A stretch of DNA of 64,000 nucleotides from Girardinichthys multiradiatus (taxonomy: Eukaryota > Chordata > Actinopteri > Cyprinodontiformes > Goodeidae): assembly GCF_021462225.1 (NCBI RefSeq), contig NC_061805.1, forward strand, positions 32,691,958 through 32,755,957, read 5' to 3'. The position numbers were made by a program, and so were the translations under genes. This document shows positions 38,297 to 49,520 of the stretch, piece by piece; position 1 is the stretch's first letter; the number at the start of each line of letters is the position of its first letter. The notes under the pieces were generated by a model. That model was not told the DNA's origin and did not search any database. It was given only the letters and a program-made list of their open reading frames with translations.

Positions 38297-39260
38297 CTTG
38301 AGCATGCAAAGTTAATAAGCTGCGCCGCTTTTATTTCTCTGTTGTATTTGCTCGACTCGGCTGTCGATAGAATGTGGAGGTTAAGAGCGCAGGTCGACGG
38401 AGTCGCTCAGGAGCGTCCTCGCAAGGATTGCGCACCGAGAAGCGCTTCTCGTTTTCAGCGTTTAGCCTCTGAAAGCAAAGTGAGAGGAACGACTCGCTAT
38501 TTTCTCTCGCTTGAAAATACTTCCAAACAATGAAAAACTGGACTCTTTAACGCAGTAATCCAAAATCCAGCGCTGTTACGCATGGGTCCGTCTCCTTCTT
38601 ATGGGCAATTTCTAAGTAAGAGTACAAACATAAATGTTTAGGAATATTATTTAGGCAATTGTGTTAAAATACCCTGAAACAAAAAACAGGCAGGGCCAAA
38701 GCAACAGTCTAACATATCCTAAACTGATGCAAAAAAAAAAAAAATCCCGGCGAAAAGGCTCTGCTCCGTCCGTCACTTTCTCTGAGGGGCTCGGCAGCCT
38801 TCTCTCAGCTCTCAGATGCGTTTCCTCCGGAATCAGGCGTAGATTTCCAAATGCGATCTTTGTAGAAACCAAAGTAGCAAAACTCAATCAGCCTATCCTT
38901 GGTGTTTAAACTAAATTTAGAAACTGCTCTGTCTAAATAAAGAGCTAACTGCTTGAGGCAGCTCCGAGTACGCGGTCCTGCCCTTCTGCCGAGCCGCCGA
39001 GACTGACAATAACCCGGAACGCTGCAGACTGTCAGGCTGCTCAGACCGCCTACCGACCAATCACCGAGCTCAGGGAAAAGACACATTCCCACGGGTTGGC
39101 CAATCATCTGTAATTGAGGGCTGTTACCATAGAGATGCTCCGGCGTCTTCGCGTCTGAAACCACGTTGTTTATATACGCGGAAGATAACAAAAAGGAGAA
39201 AGATTTGATATAAATTGCAGTGACAGGATGGAGTTCGAGATCTTTGATCACTCTTTTAAA
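38297..39260. promoter_or_regulatory. CpG-richer promoter-like region, possibly bidirectional
   Basis: The block is richer in CpG than its surroundings and holds two CCAAT boxes (39057-39061 and 39100-39104), an RFX X-box-like GTTACCATAGAGATGC (39123-39138) and a TATA element. The TATA element reads TATATA on plus at 39171-39176 and TATATAAA on minus at 39176-39169. On the minus strand a strong splice donor, CTCAAG|GTGAGA, ends a possible first exon at 38297, and a second one lies at 38092. On the plus strand the order CCAAT, CCAAT, TATA would place a start near 39200. Either direction is possible. No protein frame starting here is recognised, so the transcript could be a non-coding first exon or a lncRNA. 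Confidence 0.4.
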
Positions 39261-39669
39261 CAACGCAACGTTTGAGCGCTTTTTCAGTTCCCTGGCCGAA
39301 GGTTGAAGGCACCATCTTCGGACCTGGGAGAGTCCAGTAGGCTGTCCTGGTTTGTGACTGGTCTGCAGGGAGAAATAAAAACCTAGTGAGAGCTGAATGA
39401 GGTATGATTTTTCAGCTTAATGAATCTAAACTGGTGATATTAGATTGTCATTAATAGGTTTAAGTATCCTATTAGGCAAAACATTCCTAATAAAACAATT
39501 TAATACATTTTTAATGGGTAGCGTCCTAAGAGGTACTTTTATTGGCCCTGAAAATGTTAGGTATTAATGTACCGTGAGACCATGATGGGTCCTTTGAACA
39601 CTATTTCCACCATTAATGTGACATTCATCTTGTATTTAGATAAAGCAAAAGAAAAGAAGAACCTGTGCA
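39261..39669. other. Gene-free stretch
   Basis: Unique sequence downstream of the promoter-like patch on the plus strand. Nothing recognised. Confidence 0.4.
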
Positions 39670-40322
39670 ACCTAATACTTTGTTGACGCACCTTTTGATT
39701 AAGTGGGAGCTTTCATTCTTCTTCAGTTCATACAATAATTATATTGAATCTGGATGAAGTCCAGCTGTCCTTGCAGGAATTTCTTCACGTTTGCTTATTT
39801 GCATTCTTCAGCTATATCTCATTTGTACAAAGGTAACAGTCAGGGGAATGAGGACAAAGGTAAATCTACAGCATTACAAAACACCCTCACACAGTAAAGA
39901 TATTTCTCTGTAATATGAGAAAATATGAGACAACAGTGACATTATAAGAGCAAGATGTTTCTCCAAAACCGATGCCAGATGACCGAAAACAGGCAGGGAA
40001 GCTGCATATAGCAACACTTAGGAGCTACAGGACATTCCAATAAATAGTGGTTGATTTCTACATGGGACAACAATCTGTTGTATTCTCCATATTTATGGGT
40101 CAAGCTGCATTGTTTTATGAAGTAAATATAGTTTGTGGCAGCATCATGATTTTTGGGTCATCTTCAGATGAAACCCTATTTCTTTTTTTTTATCATGGTA
40201 TCATGGTAACTTAAATGCTTAATAGTTCTAAACAACAGGCAGTTATGAATGGTGTCTGTTTCTGAAGATGAAGAGGATTTTTTTTTTGAGCATCACTGTA
40301 AGTCCAAGAATACATCCAAACT
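39670..40322 (+). mobile_element. Decayed Tc1/mariner copy, second family
   Basis: Recognisable Tc1 segments in order on the plus strand: 'tttgattaagtgggagcttt', 'catttgtacaaaggtaacag', 'ggaatgaggacaaaggtaaa', 'acattataagagcaagatgt', 'gggacaacaatctgttgtat', 'gtggcagcatcatgattttt' and 'gaagatgaagagga'. The family differs from the 1429-type copies. Large internal parts are missing and the copy is cut off at 40322 by a hAT-like head. No frame is intact. Confidence 0.7.
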
Positions 40323-40560
40323 AGGGATGCACGACATATCGGCATTAAAATCGGTATCGGCCAAGGTTTATCAATCTTTAAAATATCGGTTCGATAATTA
40401 AAACTTGGCCAATAACTTCACAAATAGGCAACGCTCAGTGTTAGTCTACCACATATCTAAACAAAATACACTGACGTTTCTGATTGTAGTGTGGCAAAAT
40501 GTGGTTCAGCGTGTGTGAATATGAATGCAAGCCACTGTATATAAGGAACAGGAAGATTTG
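40323..40560 (+). mobile_element. hAT-like element, left end only
   Basis: 'tagggatgcacgacatatcg' followed by repeated 'atcggtatcggcc' and 'atatcggttcgata' motifs is characteristic of a class of fish hAT-like elements. The right end and target duplication were not found, so the given end is approximate. Confidence 0.4.
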
Positions 40561-42434
40561 GAAAGTGCCTGTTCTTTGCTAAATGTCATTACAACAGTTA
40601 GAAAGTGAGTAGTGCACCTTGACCGGGGTTCTGCGTTGTTCTTCTTCTTGGCGACTGTGGTCTGTGCACACAGACCCTGGGACTCACAAAGCCCGTACAA
40701 GCAATCACACATCATGGACTCTCATAATAAGCTGACGCTGGGAAGTGGGCGATGCAGCACTCAGCTTATGCCAGTGCTGATAAGAGCCTGAAAGTATTAC
40801 CTCGGTCTGGCAGCCCGCTCCAAGAAATCCATCCTGAGCCAGGTCATCAATTCTGCCCTATCTGATTGCTCACCAATCCCTGGCAGCTCCATGTCGCCGT
40901 ACTGGCTCCTGCCTTAGAATTTTCTCTATGACTTGCACTTTCATGCTAGTTCTTTCACAAAAAGAAACAACCACATGCTCTATGCACACATGGGTCTTTG
41001 ATGAGGTCTTGCACTCACATGACAAATTGTACAAACGGGTGAACATATGTTCCAAGAAAGGGAAATTTTCCAGAACCATGGCTCAGTCGATCCCTTAAAT
41101 GTATTAGCTTCAATTACTCTTCCCTCCTGCTGCTATGGTGGACCTACACATCATGGATTAAAGTCTGTGGAGTTCAGCCACATCACCTGCACTTCACAGC
41201 TGCAGCGTCAATCTAACAGATGAACAAATAATTAAAGAATACTAAACTGGAGCTGTGCGCCACCGAGGCAGCAGCGCAGGCAAATAGGCCATTTGATTAG
41301 CTGATAAGCAGATGACTCAACAAACATTCAAGGCATGTTTACTGTGGTTTGATTAGAGCATGGCCAATACGCAGAAGATTGGACTCAAATATGCTGTGAA
41401 AACACTCAGCTGTTCCAATCCCCAAGGCAGCATGAGGGCACATAAAAACAATGAATTATTTATGGGGGAGACTAGTGAAATATCACGGTGGATAATTTTC
41501 TGTGGGCTATATTAAATGTAGTCTTCAGAATAATATGTGTGTGTCTCTGCATTTCTCAGAAATCAGTCCCTCTGACAGACTCCAGAGCCTGAAGATTGGA
41601 TAGAAAATCACGTTTAGATATTTCCTTGCCAGGAAACCTATGACTGTTTCAGTAAAACACCAAAATAAAGGCTCATTTACATAGTAATTGCAGCTACTTC
41701 TTTCTCAGTAAATATGATCAAAGGGTCTTCACTTTGTCTCTGTTTTAGACATTAGCTGTGGCTCAAACTGAAACGTTTCAATTAAGGCGAGCATTTTGCA
41801 TGCCTCATTGGAAAACGGGTTCACGGTACCAGTAAATTCAGGTTCATCCTCAGCACAAAAAAATCACCACGCCGCATCTCTCTGAACGGAGCATCTCATA
41901 AATAAAAGCTCCAGCCACAAACATTAGTGTCTGTCTCAGAGCTGAAAGCCTTACGTTGTTACAATTTGTTCCTGAAAGTGAACTCAGTTTAATTGAGCAA
42001 AGTTCAAGACTCCACAAACAGCAAAGCAACAGAGAGAGAGAGGAGGGAAAAATCGATGGCAACAGAGGCATGGAAAAAAGAGATAGCATTGATTTATCTG
42101 CCATTGATTCATGAGGATCGCTGCATTGTGCCCTGTGGGTGAAATGCACGCTGTCTGCCAACTGATGGGGATGAATCTGAAAAGGTGTCAAGTGGTTAGA
42201 GGACACAGGGGTGGAGGATGAGATCGGCAGGAACCAGATGAGGGTGGCTGGGAAGGTAGAGAGTGGGGTGGGCAAAAAAAGACAAGAAGGATAGACTGGA
42301 AGAGAGTGGCGATAGAGAGGCTTGATAAGAGCTGACTCCACACAGCGAGAGAAAGTCAACATTATAAAAACGTCTGAAACTGTTAAACAAAAACCTCTCA
42401 GAAACTTTTAGCAACTTCACTGAGAGAACATATG
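40561..42434. other. Gene-free stretch
   Basis: Unique sequence. A 170-codon open frame on the minus strand (41850-42362) is Ser/Pro/Leu-rich without a domain and is taken as chance. No repeat recognised. Confidence 0.4.
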
Positions 42435-42850
42435 CACTGTCCTGCAAAACTATTCATACATCATACAACTTTTTTTTATAATTTGTCAGCAGAAAACAAC
42501 CACAAACTTCATTCTGGGATTTACCATAATAGACCAACACAAATTGTGAACACGATGAAAGATTTTCAACATTTTTTACAAATAAAACCGATTGGCATTC
42601 AGCCTTCTTTTTCTGATAGTTTGAAATAGATTCCAGTGAAAACAATTTTCTTCAGAAGTCTTCTAATTAGTAGAAAGATTATTAACAGGACAAATGCACA
42701 TCCAAAATCTGGCCTTTATAAAACAAGCACAAAAAGTAAGCCAATGCTGAAAGAAAGCCAGAAGACATCATGTTAGCTTTTTGTCACCAGCCTTGTAGGA
42801 AACACAGCAAACATGTGAAAGAAGGTGCTCCAATCAGATGAGACACAATT

Positions 42851-43142
42851 ACACAGTTCTTAACACTGTTCTCTTACAGCAAGAAGGTCCTGGGTTTGAA
42901 TCCTGGCTAAAGTCTCTCTGCATGGAGTTTGCATGTTCTCCCTATGCATGAGTGGTTCTCTGGGTATTTCCAAAGTCCAAAAATATGCATGTTAAGTTAA
43001 CTGGTCTCTTTAAACTATCTTTGGTGTCATGATTGTGTGCATAGCTGTTTGGCCTTTGCGTCTCTGTCTTTCCCTGTAATAGACCGGTGACCGGTCTGGG
43101 GTACACCCAGCCTCTCACTCAGTGACAGCTGGAGGCACAGTA
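42851..43142 (+). mobile_element. tRNA-headed SINE-like repeat nested in Tc1
   Basis: This is the longest copy of the family in the window. It has 'ttaacactgttctcttacag' at the head, a B-box GGTTTGAATCC (42893-42903), 'gcatggagtttgcatgttct' (42920-42939), 'aatatgcatgttaagttaac', and 'accggtctggggtacaccca' near the 3' part. It stops before the usual ggataag/GGAT tail. It interrupts the Tc1 copy and is therefore younger than it. Confidence 0.75.
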
Positions 43143-44189
43143 TGAATCTTTTAACACTTGTTGGCCAGAGTAGCAGAGATTGCAACACCAGATTTGGTCT
43201 AAAGTTGAATATTGTTGCAATACTAATTTTTAGGTCCTCCTGTTGCAAGTGCTAGACAAGACAGACATCTTTTGCATTTTTAAGTCTGAGCAATTAGCAG
43301 ACAGATGCATCCTAGCAGCCTTCATGACAATTACAGGTTGATGAGTGGAGCTGAAGCCAGTACAGAGATCAGAGGCCAGAGGCAGCAACACGGACCCAGA
43401 TGAGCAAAAGTTAATTCAAAACTTTGATTTCTTTACAACATCTTGTTGATTCCTGTGAGGGGGCTTGCGACTTCAAATGTACTAGAACAAATATGAGGCT
43501 GCTATTGCAATCTCCTGCCCTGCCAAATTTGGTTAAGGAGACTCTTCATAGTTAGACTCGTCCACATTCGAGGTGGACTGCAAATTATGCTGAATCTGTT
43601 TGTGTTTCAAAGGTTGTTGTTTTCAGTGGTGTTTTGGTTCAACCCTGGAAAGCTTCTGGGTTTCCTGTGTATCACCGCTCAGGTATCATCATGAAAAACT
43701 GTCTAGCATACACACAGGAAATTGCTTGCAGAAAGGCAGATTTTCAGTTATGTGGTGCCCTTTTGCTATTGATTGTTATCTAAATTAAATGGCAAAATCA
43801 AATTACTATAACGGCATGAAAATCAGAGATTTAGCTACAAATAATAAAATGTATCCCAGCATTTTTAGAAGAAGTCACTTTGGTTGAATGCATTATTGAA
43901 TATAAACACAGAGCAAATATTTATCACAAAATATTGCAAAATGGCTACAAAGTAACACTTATAAGGACAAACTTTGTACTCAGAATTATAAAGCATTTAG
44001 TGTGTAGATTTTCCTACTGCTACCAATTGCTAAATATGGGGAGATCAGATCTGCAGTCTCCACTGTTTAAAATAGGAACTGGACTGAATGCAGTGTGCCT
44101 CAAGTCAAAGGGATGTTCTGCAAGTCTGAGTTCCCTTTGAAACATCTGGCATTTGAAGGTATAGCCCTGGGTTTACAGGATGCAAGCGA
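43143..44189. other. Unrecognised sequence inside the Tc1 copy
   Basis: About 1 kb separating the two Tc1 halves. It has no open frame of note and no family I recognise. Either it was inserted, or it arrived with a rearrangement that removed the middle of the Tc1 copy. Confidence 0.4.
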
Positions 44190-44618
44190 GTTCACCTCCC
44201 AGCAGGAGATTTACCCTGAACATGCAGTTAGAATGGAATGGTGCAGGTCAAAATATATTGTTGTGTTAAAATGGTCTAGTCAAAGTCCAAACAAAAATGC
44301 AATTGGGATTCTGTGGCAAGACTTGAAAATACATGTTTACACGTGCTCTCCATTCAGTTAGAGGAAGTTTGATATTTTGAAAAGAAGAATAAGCAAATGT
44401 CTCTACTTACCCCAAAAGATTTACAGCTGTAAAGAAAAGATAATTCTACACCTTTTTGATTTTTACTCAACAAATCATTTAATTTTTTCTTTCTCTTCAC
44501 ATTTATCCACAACTTGGCATTGGTCTACCACGTAAATCCCAAAAATACACACCGAGGTTTGTAGATGTAAATTGATTAAATGTAATAAACTTCAAGATAT
44601 ATGTATATTTTTACACGC

Positions 44619-46279
44619 CAAAAATATTTAGCTTTAACAAAAGCATAAAAGAGCTTCGGTGTGGTGAGGTTTTGCACATTATGACTCCTGTCACACCTGG
44701 ACTTGTTAAACCTGATCAGGGATCCTCCTCTTCCTCATAAAAACCGAAAGACACAAAGAAGCAGCAGGGAATGAAGCTATTTGAATTTTGCTACGATGAC
44801 TCAGTCGAAGGCTTTGAAGCACGAGTTCCTGTGTGTGACTGTCACTACTGAGTGAGAAAATAAAACAGTTTTTAACATCGTTCATGTTGTTTGCCAGCAC
44901 CTTTGCTGTGCCTGCAGTTCCCAGCATAACATATATAAAAAACAGACACATTAACCAGTTTCCTTGCATTATCAGGTAATACAAATATGTAGAAAAATAC
45001 AAATATGCAAGATCAAAGCTGTATTTTTCTTTTAATAAAACGGCACAAGCAATATGTCAGCATTCTGCAAAATCTGAACTTTAATGTATTAACTTAAGTT
45101 CTGCTGTAAATGAAACATCATTCTAAGACATGCTTAAACAAGGGCTCTTGCACACTGAGCATATTTATACAGTCTTCCATCGAAAAGCAGCTGGTTAGGG
45201 CAGGGCTGTCAGGAACACAGATAGCGCTTTTGTTATAAGAGAGCTTCACGTGTTTCTTTCTCTTTGCGTGTCAGTGTCATGTTGGTACCAGAGTCTCAGA
45301 TCGCTAAGAGCTTAAGACAGTTTTAGTGAAACCGTCTAAAAAAAAAGGTAACGAAAGGTACTGCAGAAAAAAACAACAACCAAGTAATTACATAGGATGA
45401 AAACCTGTAACTCTTTCATTCTATTCAGACAGCTCATCATTTGTAGCTCAGATGGTTTTTGATAATTTCTTGAATGTTTTTTAACATTTCTCACAGTCTT
45501 CCTGTCCGACTCAATGATATACTATGTCATACTGACTATAGTAATCAGAATCAAATGCTTGCACATGTGTTTGGTTTAATCCAGGTTTAAATTTAGCACT
45601 GAAGCACACTATTAAACTCACCATGGATGTTTGACAGAAGAAATTAAACAGGTGACTATTCATGTGTTTTGAACAGACTGAGACCACTTCCATGTTTTAA
45701 ACCTGTTCAAAGGGATTTACAACCCTCCATTTCAGACAGGATGCTTTAATTAGTTTAGAGGCAACTTCCAATACAGATGAGGTTGAGGTAAGTCACCTGT
45801 CAGCTTAGAGAAGAACATTTCTTTAGATTTATTATTTTGGTTTGGTTAAATCAAGTATTCTCTAAGTGTGTTAGTTATTGTCTGGAGAATAAAATGGGAA
45901 AGTGAGATATTAGAGTTAAAGGAATACCGAAATGAAAGAGAAAGAACAGGATCAATTTATTTAAGGATCTTTGGAAATCTAACTTCAAGTGGAGAGCATC
46001 AGTTCAGTTGCACACAAGATGTAAGGAGAATATACTGACAGTTGAAAAATCACGCCTACTTTGAACATGCGCAAAGCAGCATAGAGTCACTTACTTCACT
46101 CCTGATGGTCAGGAGAATGAAGCCTGTAGCTACAGATGCTTTACGTGGTATGGGGATAGAAAAGAGAGAACATCAAGTAATAAAATACTTGTAGATGGAA
46201 AATGAACTAGAAGAGGATTAGAAAGGTTCTCCGATCATCATGAGAGATTGTCAACTTGCAAAAGAGACATCTAAACAAG
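44619..46279. other. Gene-free stretch
   Basis: AT-rich unique sequence apart from the splice-flanked candidate at 45736-45787 listed separately. Confidence 0.4.
45736..45787 (+). other. Candidate 52-nt splice-flanked exon
   Basis: The acceptor 'caaccctccatttcag' ends at 45735 and a strong donor, GTTGAG|GTAAGT, follows at 45788. Only one frame is open, with one base completing the previous codon: QDALISLEATSNTDEVE, ending exactly at a codon boundary. Composition looks protein-like, but 52 nt is too short for identification and no neighbouring exon was found. Confidence 0.25.
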
Positions 46280-46284
46280 CAGTG

Positions 46285-46685
46285 TGTCATAAAGCGGGTT
46301 TTGGAGGTAGGACCAGTGTGCAGTGAAGGAGACGACGAATGACGGTAAGTGCAGATTTTAATATTTCCTAACTCACTGAGCCAGGCAGGGAAACCAGAAA
46401 CATACAAAACCAAACCAGACCAGAACAGAACATAGAGTCACCAGACGTTAACAGGAACGAGGACAATGACGAGGATAAGACGAGGACATCAATGATGAGG
46501 ATCCAGTGGGGAACAATGAAAAAAAAGGCATATATATGAAACAGACCAGCAGGGGGAACCAATGAGAGACGACACCAGACAATCAGGGAAGACTAGGAAC
46601 AGGTGTGATAATCAAACGGAGGGAAAACAGAGACCAGACCAGGAAATAAACAAAAACACAAACACAGACACAGGAAGGCATGACA
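46285..46685 (-). mobile_element. Solo LTR-like element with 5-bp target duplication
   Basis: The ends are TGTCAT and ATGACA, the TG...CA pattern of retroelement LTRs, and both flanks are CAGTG (46280-46284 and 46686-46690). The 401-bp unit has no coding content. Read on the minus strand it carries a CCAAT-type 'cattggtt' (about 46557-46566) followed by a TATA-like 'catatatatg' (about 46529-46538), as in an LTR promoter. A single LTR with its duplication is what recombination between two LTRs leaves. The parent family (Gypsy, BEL, ERV or other) cannot be told from the LTR alone. Confidence 0.7.
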
Positions 46686-46690
46686 CAGTG

Positions 46691-47931
46691 TGTATAAGCT
46701 CTTTCAAAACAAAACAGTATTTAGCTCAAACTTGGAAAAAGAAAGGCTGCCTGATAAACCCAAACTAGGAGTCCTTTATTCCATAGGTATTGTTAAGTGT
46801 GACAGTGTGTTTAAAAACTCAAAATGAATAACAATCCATGCTTTTAAGTGATGTTTGTAGGGATAACTGAGTAATTTATTTGGCTTCATTGAAAAGTATA
46901 AGTATCTGCAAAGCATGGAACAGTCATTTAGAAGTTAAAAAGTAGTGATCTAACCACAGGACCCTGTGGAATGCCAATATTAAGGAGGTTTAGGAGAAAA
47001 TCATTGCAGGCATGAGCAAATCCAAATCTAACTATTAAAGTGTGATGTGAAGTCAAGACGTTTAAATTTCATTTTTGGAAGCTATCTGTACCCAAAGCGA
47101 AGAAATTGATTCTGAGATGCATTATAATGCTGAGGGGAAACTAAGACAAGCATTGTTCAGTAAACACACTTGCAATATATAAATAGAGATACAGATTTCA
47201 GAGAAAATGGTTTTCATGTATATGTGTTTATATTCTACAATAAAATATGCCAGGCAACAACTCAAAAGGCAATAAATTAACACAGTGGAACGGAAAACCT
47301 GTAAACACAATATTAGACGCTGTTGTTATCTACAGAAATGTCTTTATTTATTAAATTTAAATATATATATATATCTAACTTTATTAGAATCTTCCATTTT
47401 TTGCAAGCTACCCTCCATGAAGAGCCAACTAAAGGTTTTCTAATCTTTATGCAAATGTATCTTTTTATAATTTTAGTTAGCTTTTCTTTGCAAAATACAT
47501 AATAAATATTTGTTAGAATCACAAAATGAGAACTTATTGTTTGGTATAGTGAAGTTGCAGGCTCCACACTCTGTAATTTATGATTTGCATTGATGAATAA
47601 AGCTCATCAAAAAATTCATGGGATTTTGTCACATCTATTGGAGGTAAATGCAAGGCCTCTTTGAATTCCTTGTATTGCATTTTGAGTTGCTTGGGCTTAT
47701 TCTTTTCAAGTTGGGAAGTAGCTGGTTGAACACTTTTCATGTCTCTCCATCTCAGTCAGTCAGGCTCCAGCGGACAGAGGGACCATCATCCTCTGACTCG
47801 CACAGTGCTCAGCTCTGCCCAATTTTGCACCTCCGTTCACAAGTGATAGAGCACTATCAGTTCTGACAGCTCCCAAGAGCCACTGGGATTTTAGTGCGCC
47901 CTCCTTTTACCCACCCTGAACCCCAGAAACA
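46691..47931. other. Gene-free stretch
   Basis: AT-rich unique sequence with an (AT)n run near 47361-47375. Nothing recognised. Confidence 0.45.
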
Positions 47932-47934
47932 TGC

Positions 47935-47975
<41 letters not shown>
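47932..47975. repeat. (AC)n microsatellite
   Basis: About 20 CA dinucleotides with one GC interruption near the left edge. Confidence 0.95.
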
Positions 47976-47977
<2 letters not shown>

Positions 47978-48288
47978 GCCCGTGCAAATACAAGCACACA
48001 CACTCTGTCTGTCTATTAAATGGAGGAGGACTGAAAATGAATGGCTGAACAATAGATGTCAAAACAGGGAGAGAAAAAGGGAAATTATGATACTTAAAGC
48101 TAAGGGCAATGTGATGTATCGTCTGTGGTTTTATAATTAGCTTTTGTGTATAATTATATAAACACATGTATGTGTACACAGCAAGATTCAGTGATTGTAG
48201 ATTGTAATTTTGTTGTTTCACTACTTTTGTCTTTCTAAGGTTCTTCCTTTATGGTTTATTGAAAAGTTTCTACTCACTAGATTGCTTC

Positions 48289-48518
48289 CGTCCTTCCTTC
48301 CATCCATCCATCCATCCATCCATCCATCCATCCATCCATGCATCCATCCATCCATCCATCCATCCATCCATGCATCCATCCATCCATCCATCCATCCATC
48401 CATCCATCCATCCATCCATCCATCCATCCATCCATCCATCCATGCATCCATCCATCCATCCATCCATCCATCCATCCATCCATCCATCCATCCATCCATC
48501 CATCCATCCATCCATCCG
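48289..48518. repeat. (ATCC)n tetranucleotide array
   Basis: About 57 tandem CATC units, with CATG variants at about 48337, 48369 and 48441. All three frames of one strand read Ser-Ile-His-Pro and the other reads Trp-Met-Asp-Gly without stops because the 12-bp period contains no stop codon. These long open frames are not genes. A decayed Tc1 copy begins about 50 bp to the right. Confidence 0.97.
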
Positions 48519-48564
48519 GTGCATAGATTCAATTGTTTTTTAACACAAACAGGAGGGCAAGATG

Positions 48565-49375
48565 ACTTGCTGACAAGCATCTGCAGGACTATCTGTAGTT
48601 TTCAGAGAATGGTCTGAAAAAGACTAAATATCAAGCGAGCAGCAATTATTTGGACAAATACTTCTTGTGGATATCAGAGGTCAGACATGAATGGACAGAC
48701 TGGTTTGGGATGAATGAAACAGTAGCTCAGATAACCACTTGCTACAGCCACGGTAGGCAGAATACCATCTCTGAACGAACAACAAATCAAACCTTGAAAC
48801 AGATGGGCTACAGCAGCAGAAGACCACAGAGGGTGCCTGTCCTCTCAGCTAAGAATATATAACTTAGAATTTATACAGACTCACCAAAGTGGACAATAAC
48901 AGATTGGAAAAACATTGCATGGTCTGATGAGTCTCGATTTCAGCTGCAACATTTGGATGGCAGGGGTCAGAATTTGACTTGAACAACATGACACCCTACC
49001 ACCTGAGTGTCATGAACACGAAACCATGGATCAATCCTGCCTTGTATCGAGAGTTCAGACTGGTGGTGGTGGTGCAATGGCATGGGAGATATTTACTTGC
49101 CACACTTTGGGAAAATTGAGCGTTGTTTAAAAGCCACAGCCTACCTGAGTGTTGTTACTGACAATGTTCATGCCTCTATAACCAGAGAACGCCCATCTTC
49201 CAATGGCTACTTCCTAACCCTGGATTTCAGACATGTTTCCTGAACATCACAATAAATTTCGTTGTATTCCAGTGGCCTTCACAGTCACTAGATCTTAATT
49301 CAATAGAGGATCTTTGGGATGTGGTGAAATGGAAGATTAACCCCAAGAATTTGGAAGCACCAAATGAGCAGCAAC
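48565..49375 (+). mobile_element. Decayed Tc1/mariner copy, third family
   Basis: On the plus strand the order is 'ttttcagagaatggtctgaa', 'ggcagaataccatctctgaa', 'cagatgggctacagcagcag', 'gcatggtctgatgagtctcg' (first catalytic Asp, reading WSDES), 'caggctggtggtgg'-type sequence near 49050, and 'tagatcttaattcaatagag' (last Glu, reading LDLNSIEDLW). The segment around the second catalytic Asp is lost and several frameshifts are present. The termini are missing. Confidence 0.75.
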
Positions 49376-49399
49376 CACATCTCTAAAACCAGGTGTAGC

Positions 49400-49520
49400 A
49401 AGGTTTGGTGATTTCTCAGTTTGCCCCAGGATCTCCTCCCAGACAGACATTCCCATAAAATCTCCAAACTACCAGCTGACTCGTTTTGATGCAAAGGAAA
49501 AGCAGCTCTCTGAGATCCAC
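49400..49520 (-). mobile_element. Possible LINE coding fragment
   Basis: 'cccaggatctcctcccagac', 'accagctgactcgttttgat' and 'aaaagcagctctctgaga' resemble, on the minus strand, the C-terminal end of a common fish non-LTR retrotransposon. Divergence is high. Weak call. Confidence 0.3.

Larger units (their letters stand above)
42435..44618 (+). mobile_element. Tc1/mariner copy, family A, broken by later insertions
   Basis: The left terminus CACTGTCCTGCAAAACTATT (42435) and 5' half run to 'gtgctccaatcagatgagac' at about 42843, the segment around the first catalytic Asp. A SINE-like repeat (42851-43142) and a further 1 kb of unrecognised sequence follow. The Tc1 sequence resumes at about 44190 ('cacctcccagcaggag') and ends near 44618 with the inverted terminal region. 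In the C-terminal part the second catalytic Asp is replaced (QQEIYPEH instead of the family QQDN pattern). The catalytic Glu segment reads QSPNKNAIGILW, lacking the Glu. The copy is inactive on several counts. Confidence 0.85.

Noticed and set aside
38805..39263. 152-codon open frame on the minus strand through the promoter-like region
   Set aside because: It runs straight through the CCAAT and TATA motifs and has no domain, so it is more likely a by-product of CpG-rich, stop-poor sequence.
41850..42362. 170-codon open frame on the minus strand
   Set aside because: Ser/Pro/Leu-rich reading of purine-rich DNA without any domain; judged chance.
48289..48518. Tandem array considered as CRISPR or satellite
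   Set aside because: Simple tetranucleotide units with no spacers, in a vertebrate genome.
48210..48617. Long overlapping open frames on both strands (Ser-Ile-His-Pro and Trp-Met-Asp-Gly repeats)
   Set aside because: They are translations of the (ATCC)n array, whose 12-bp period lacks stop codons in every frame.
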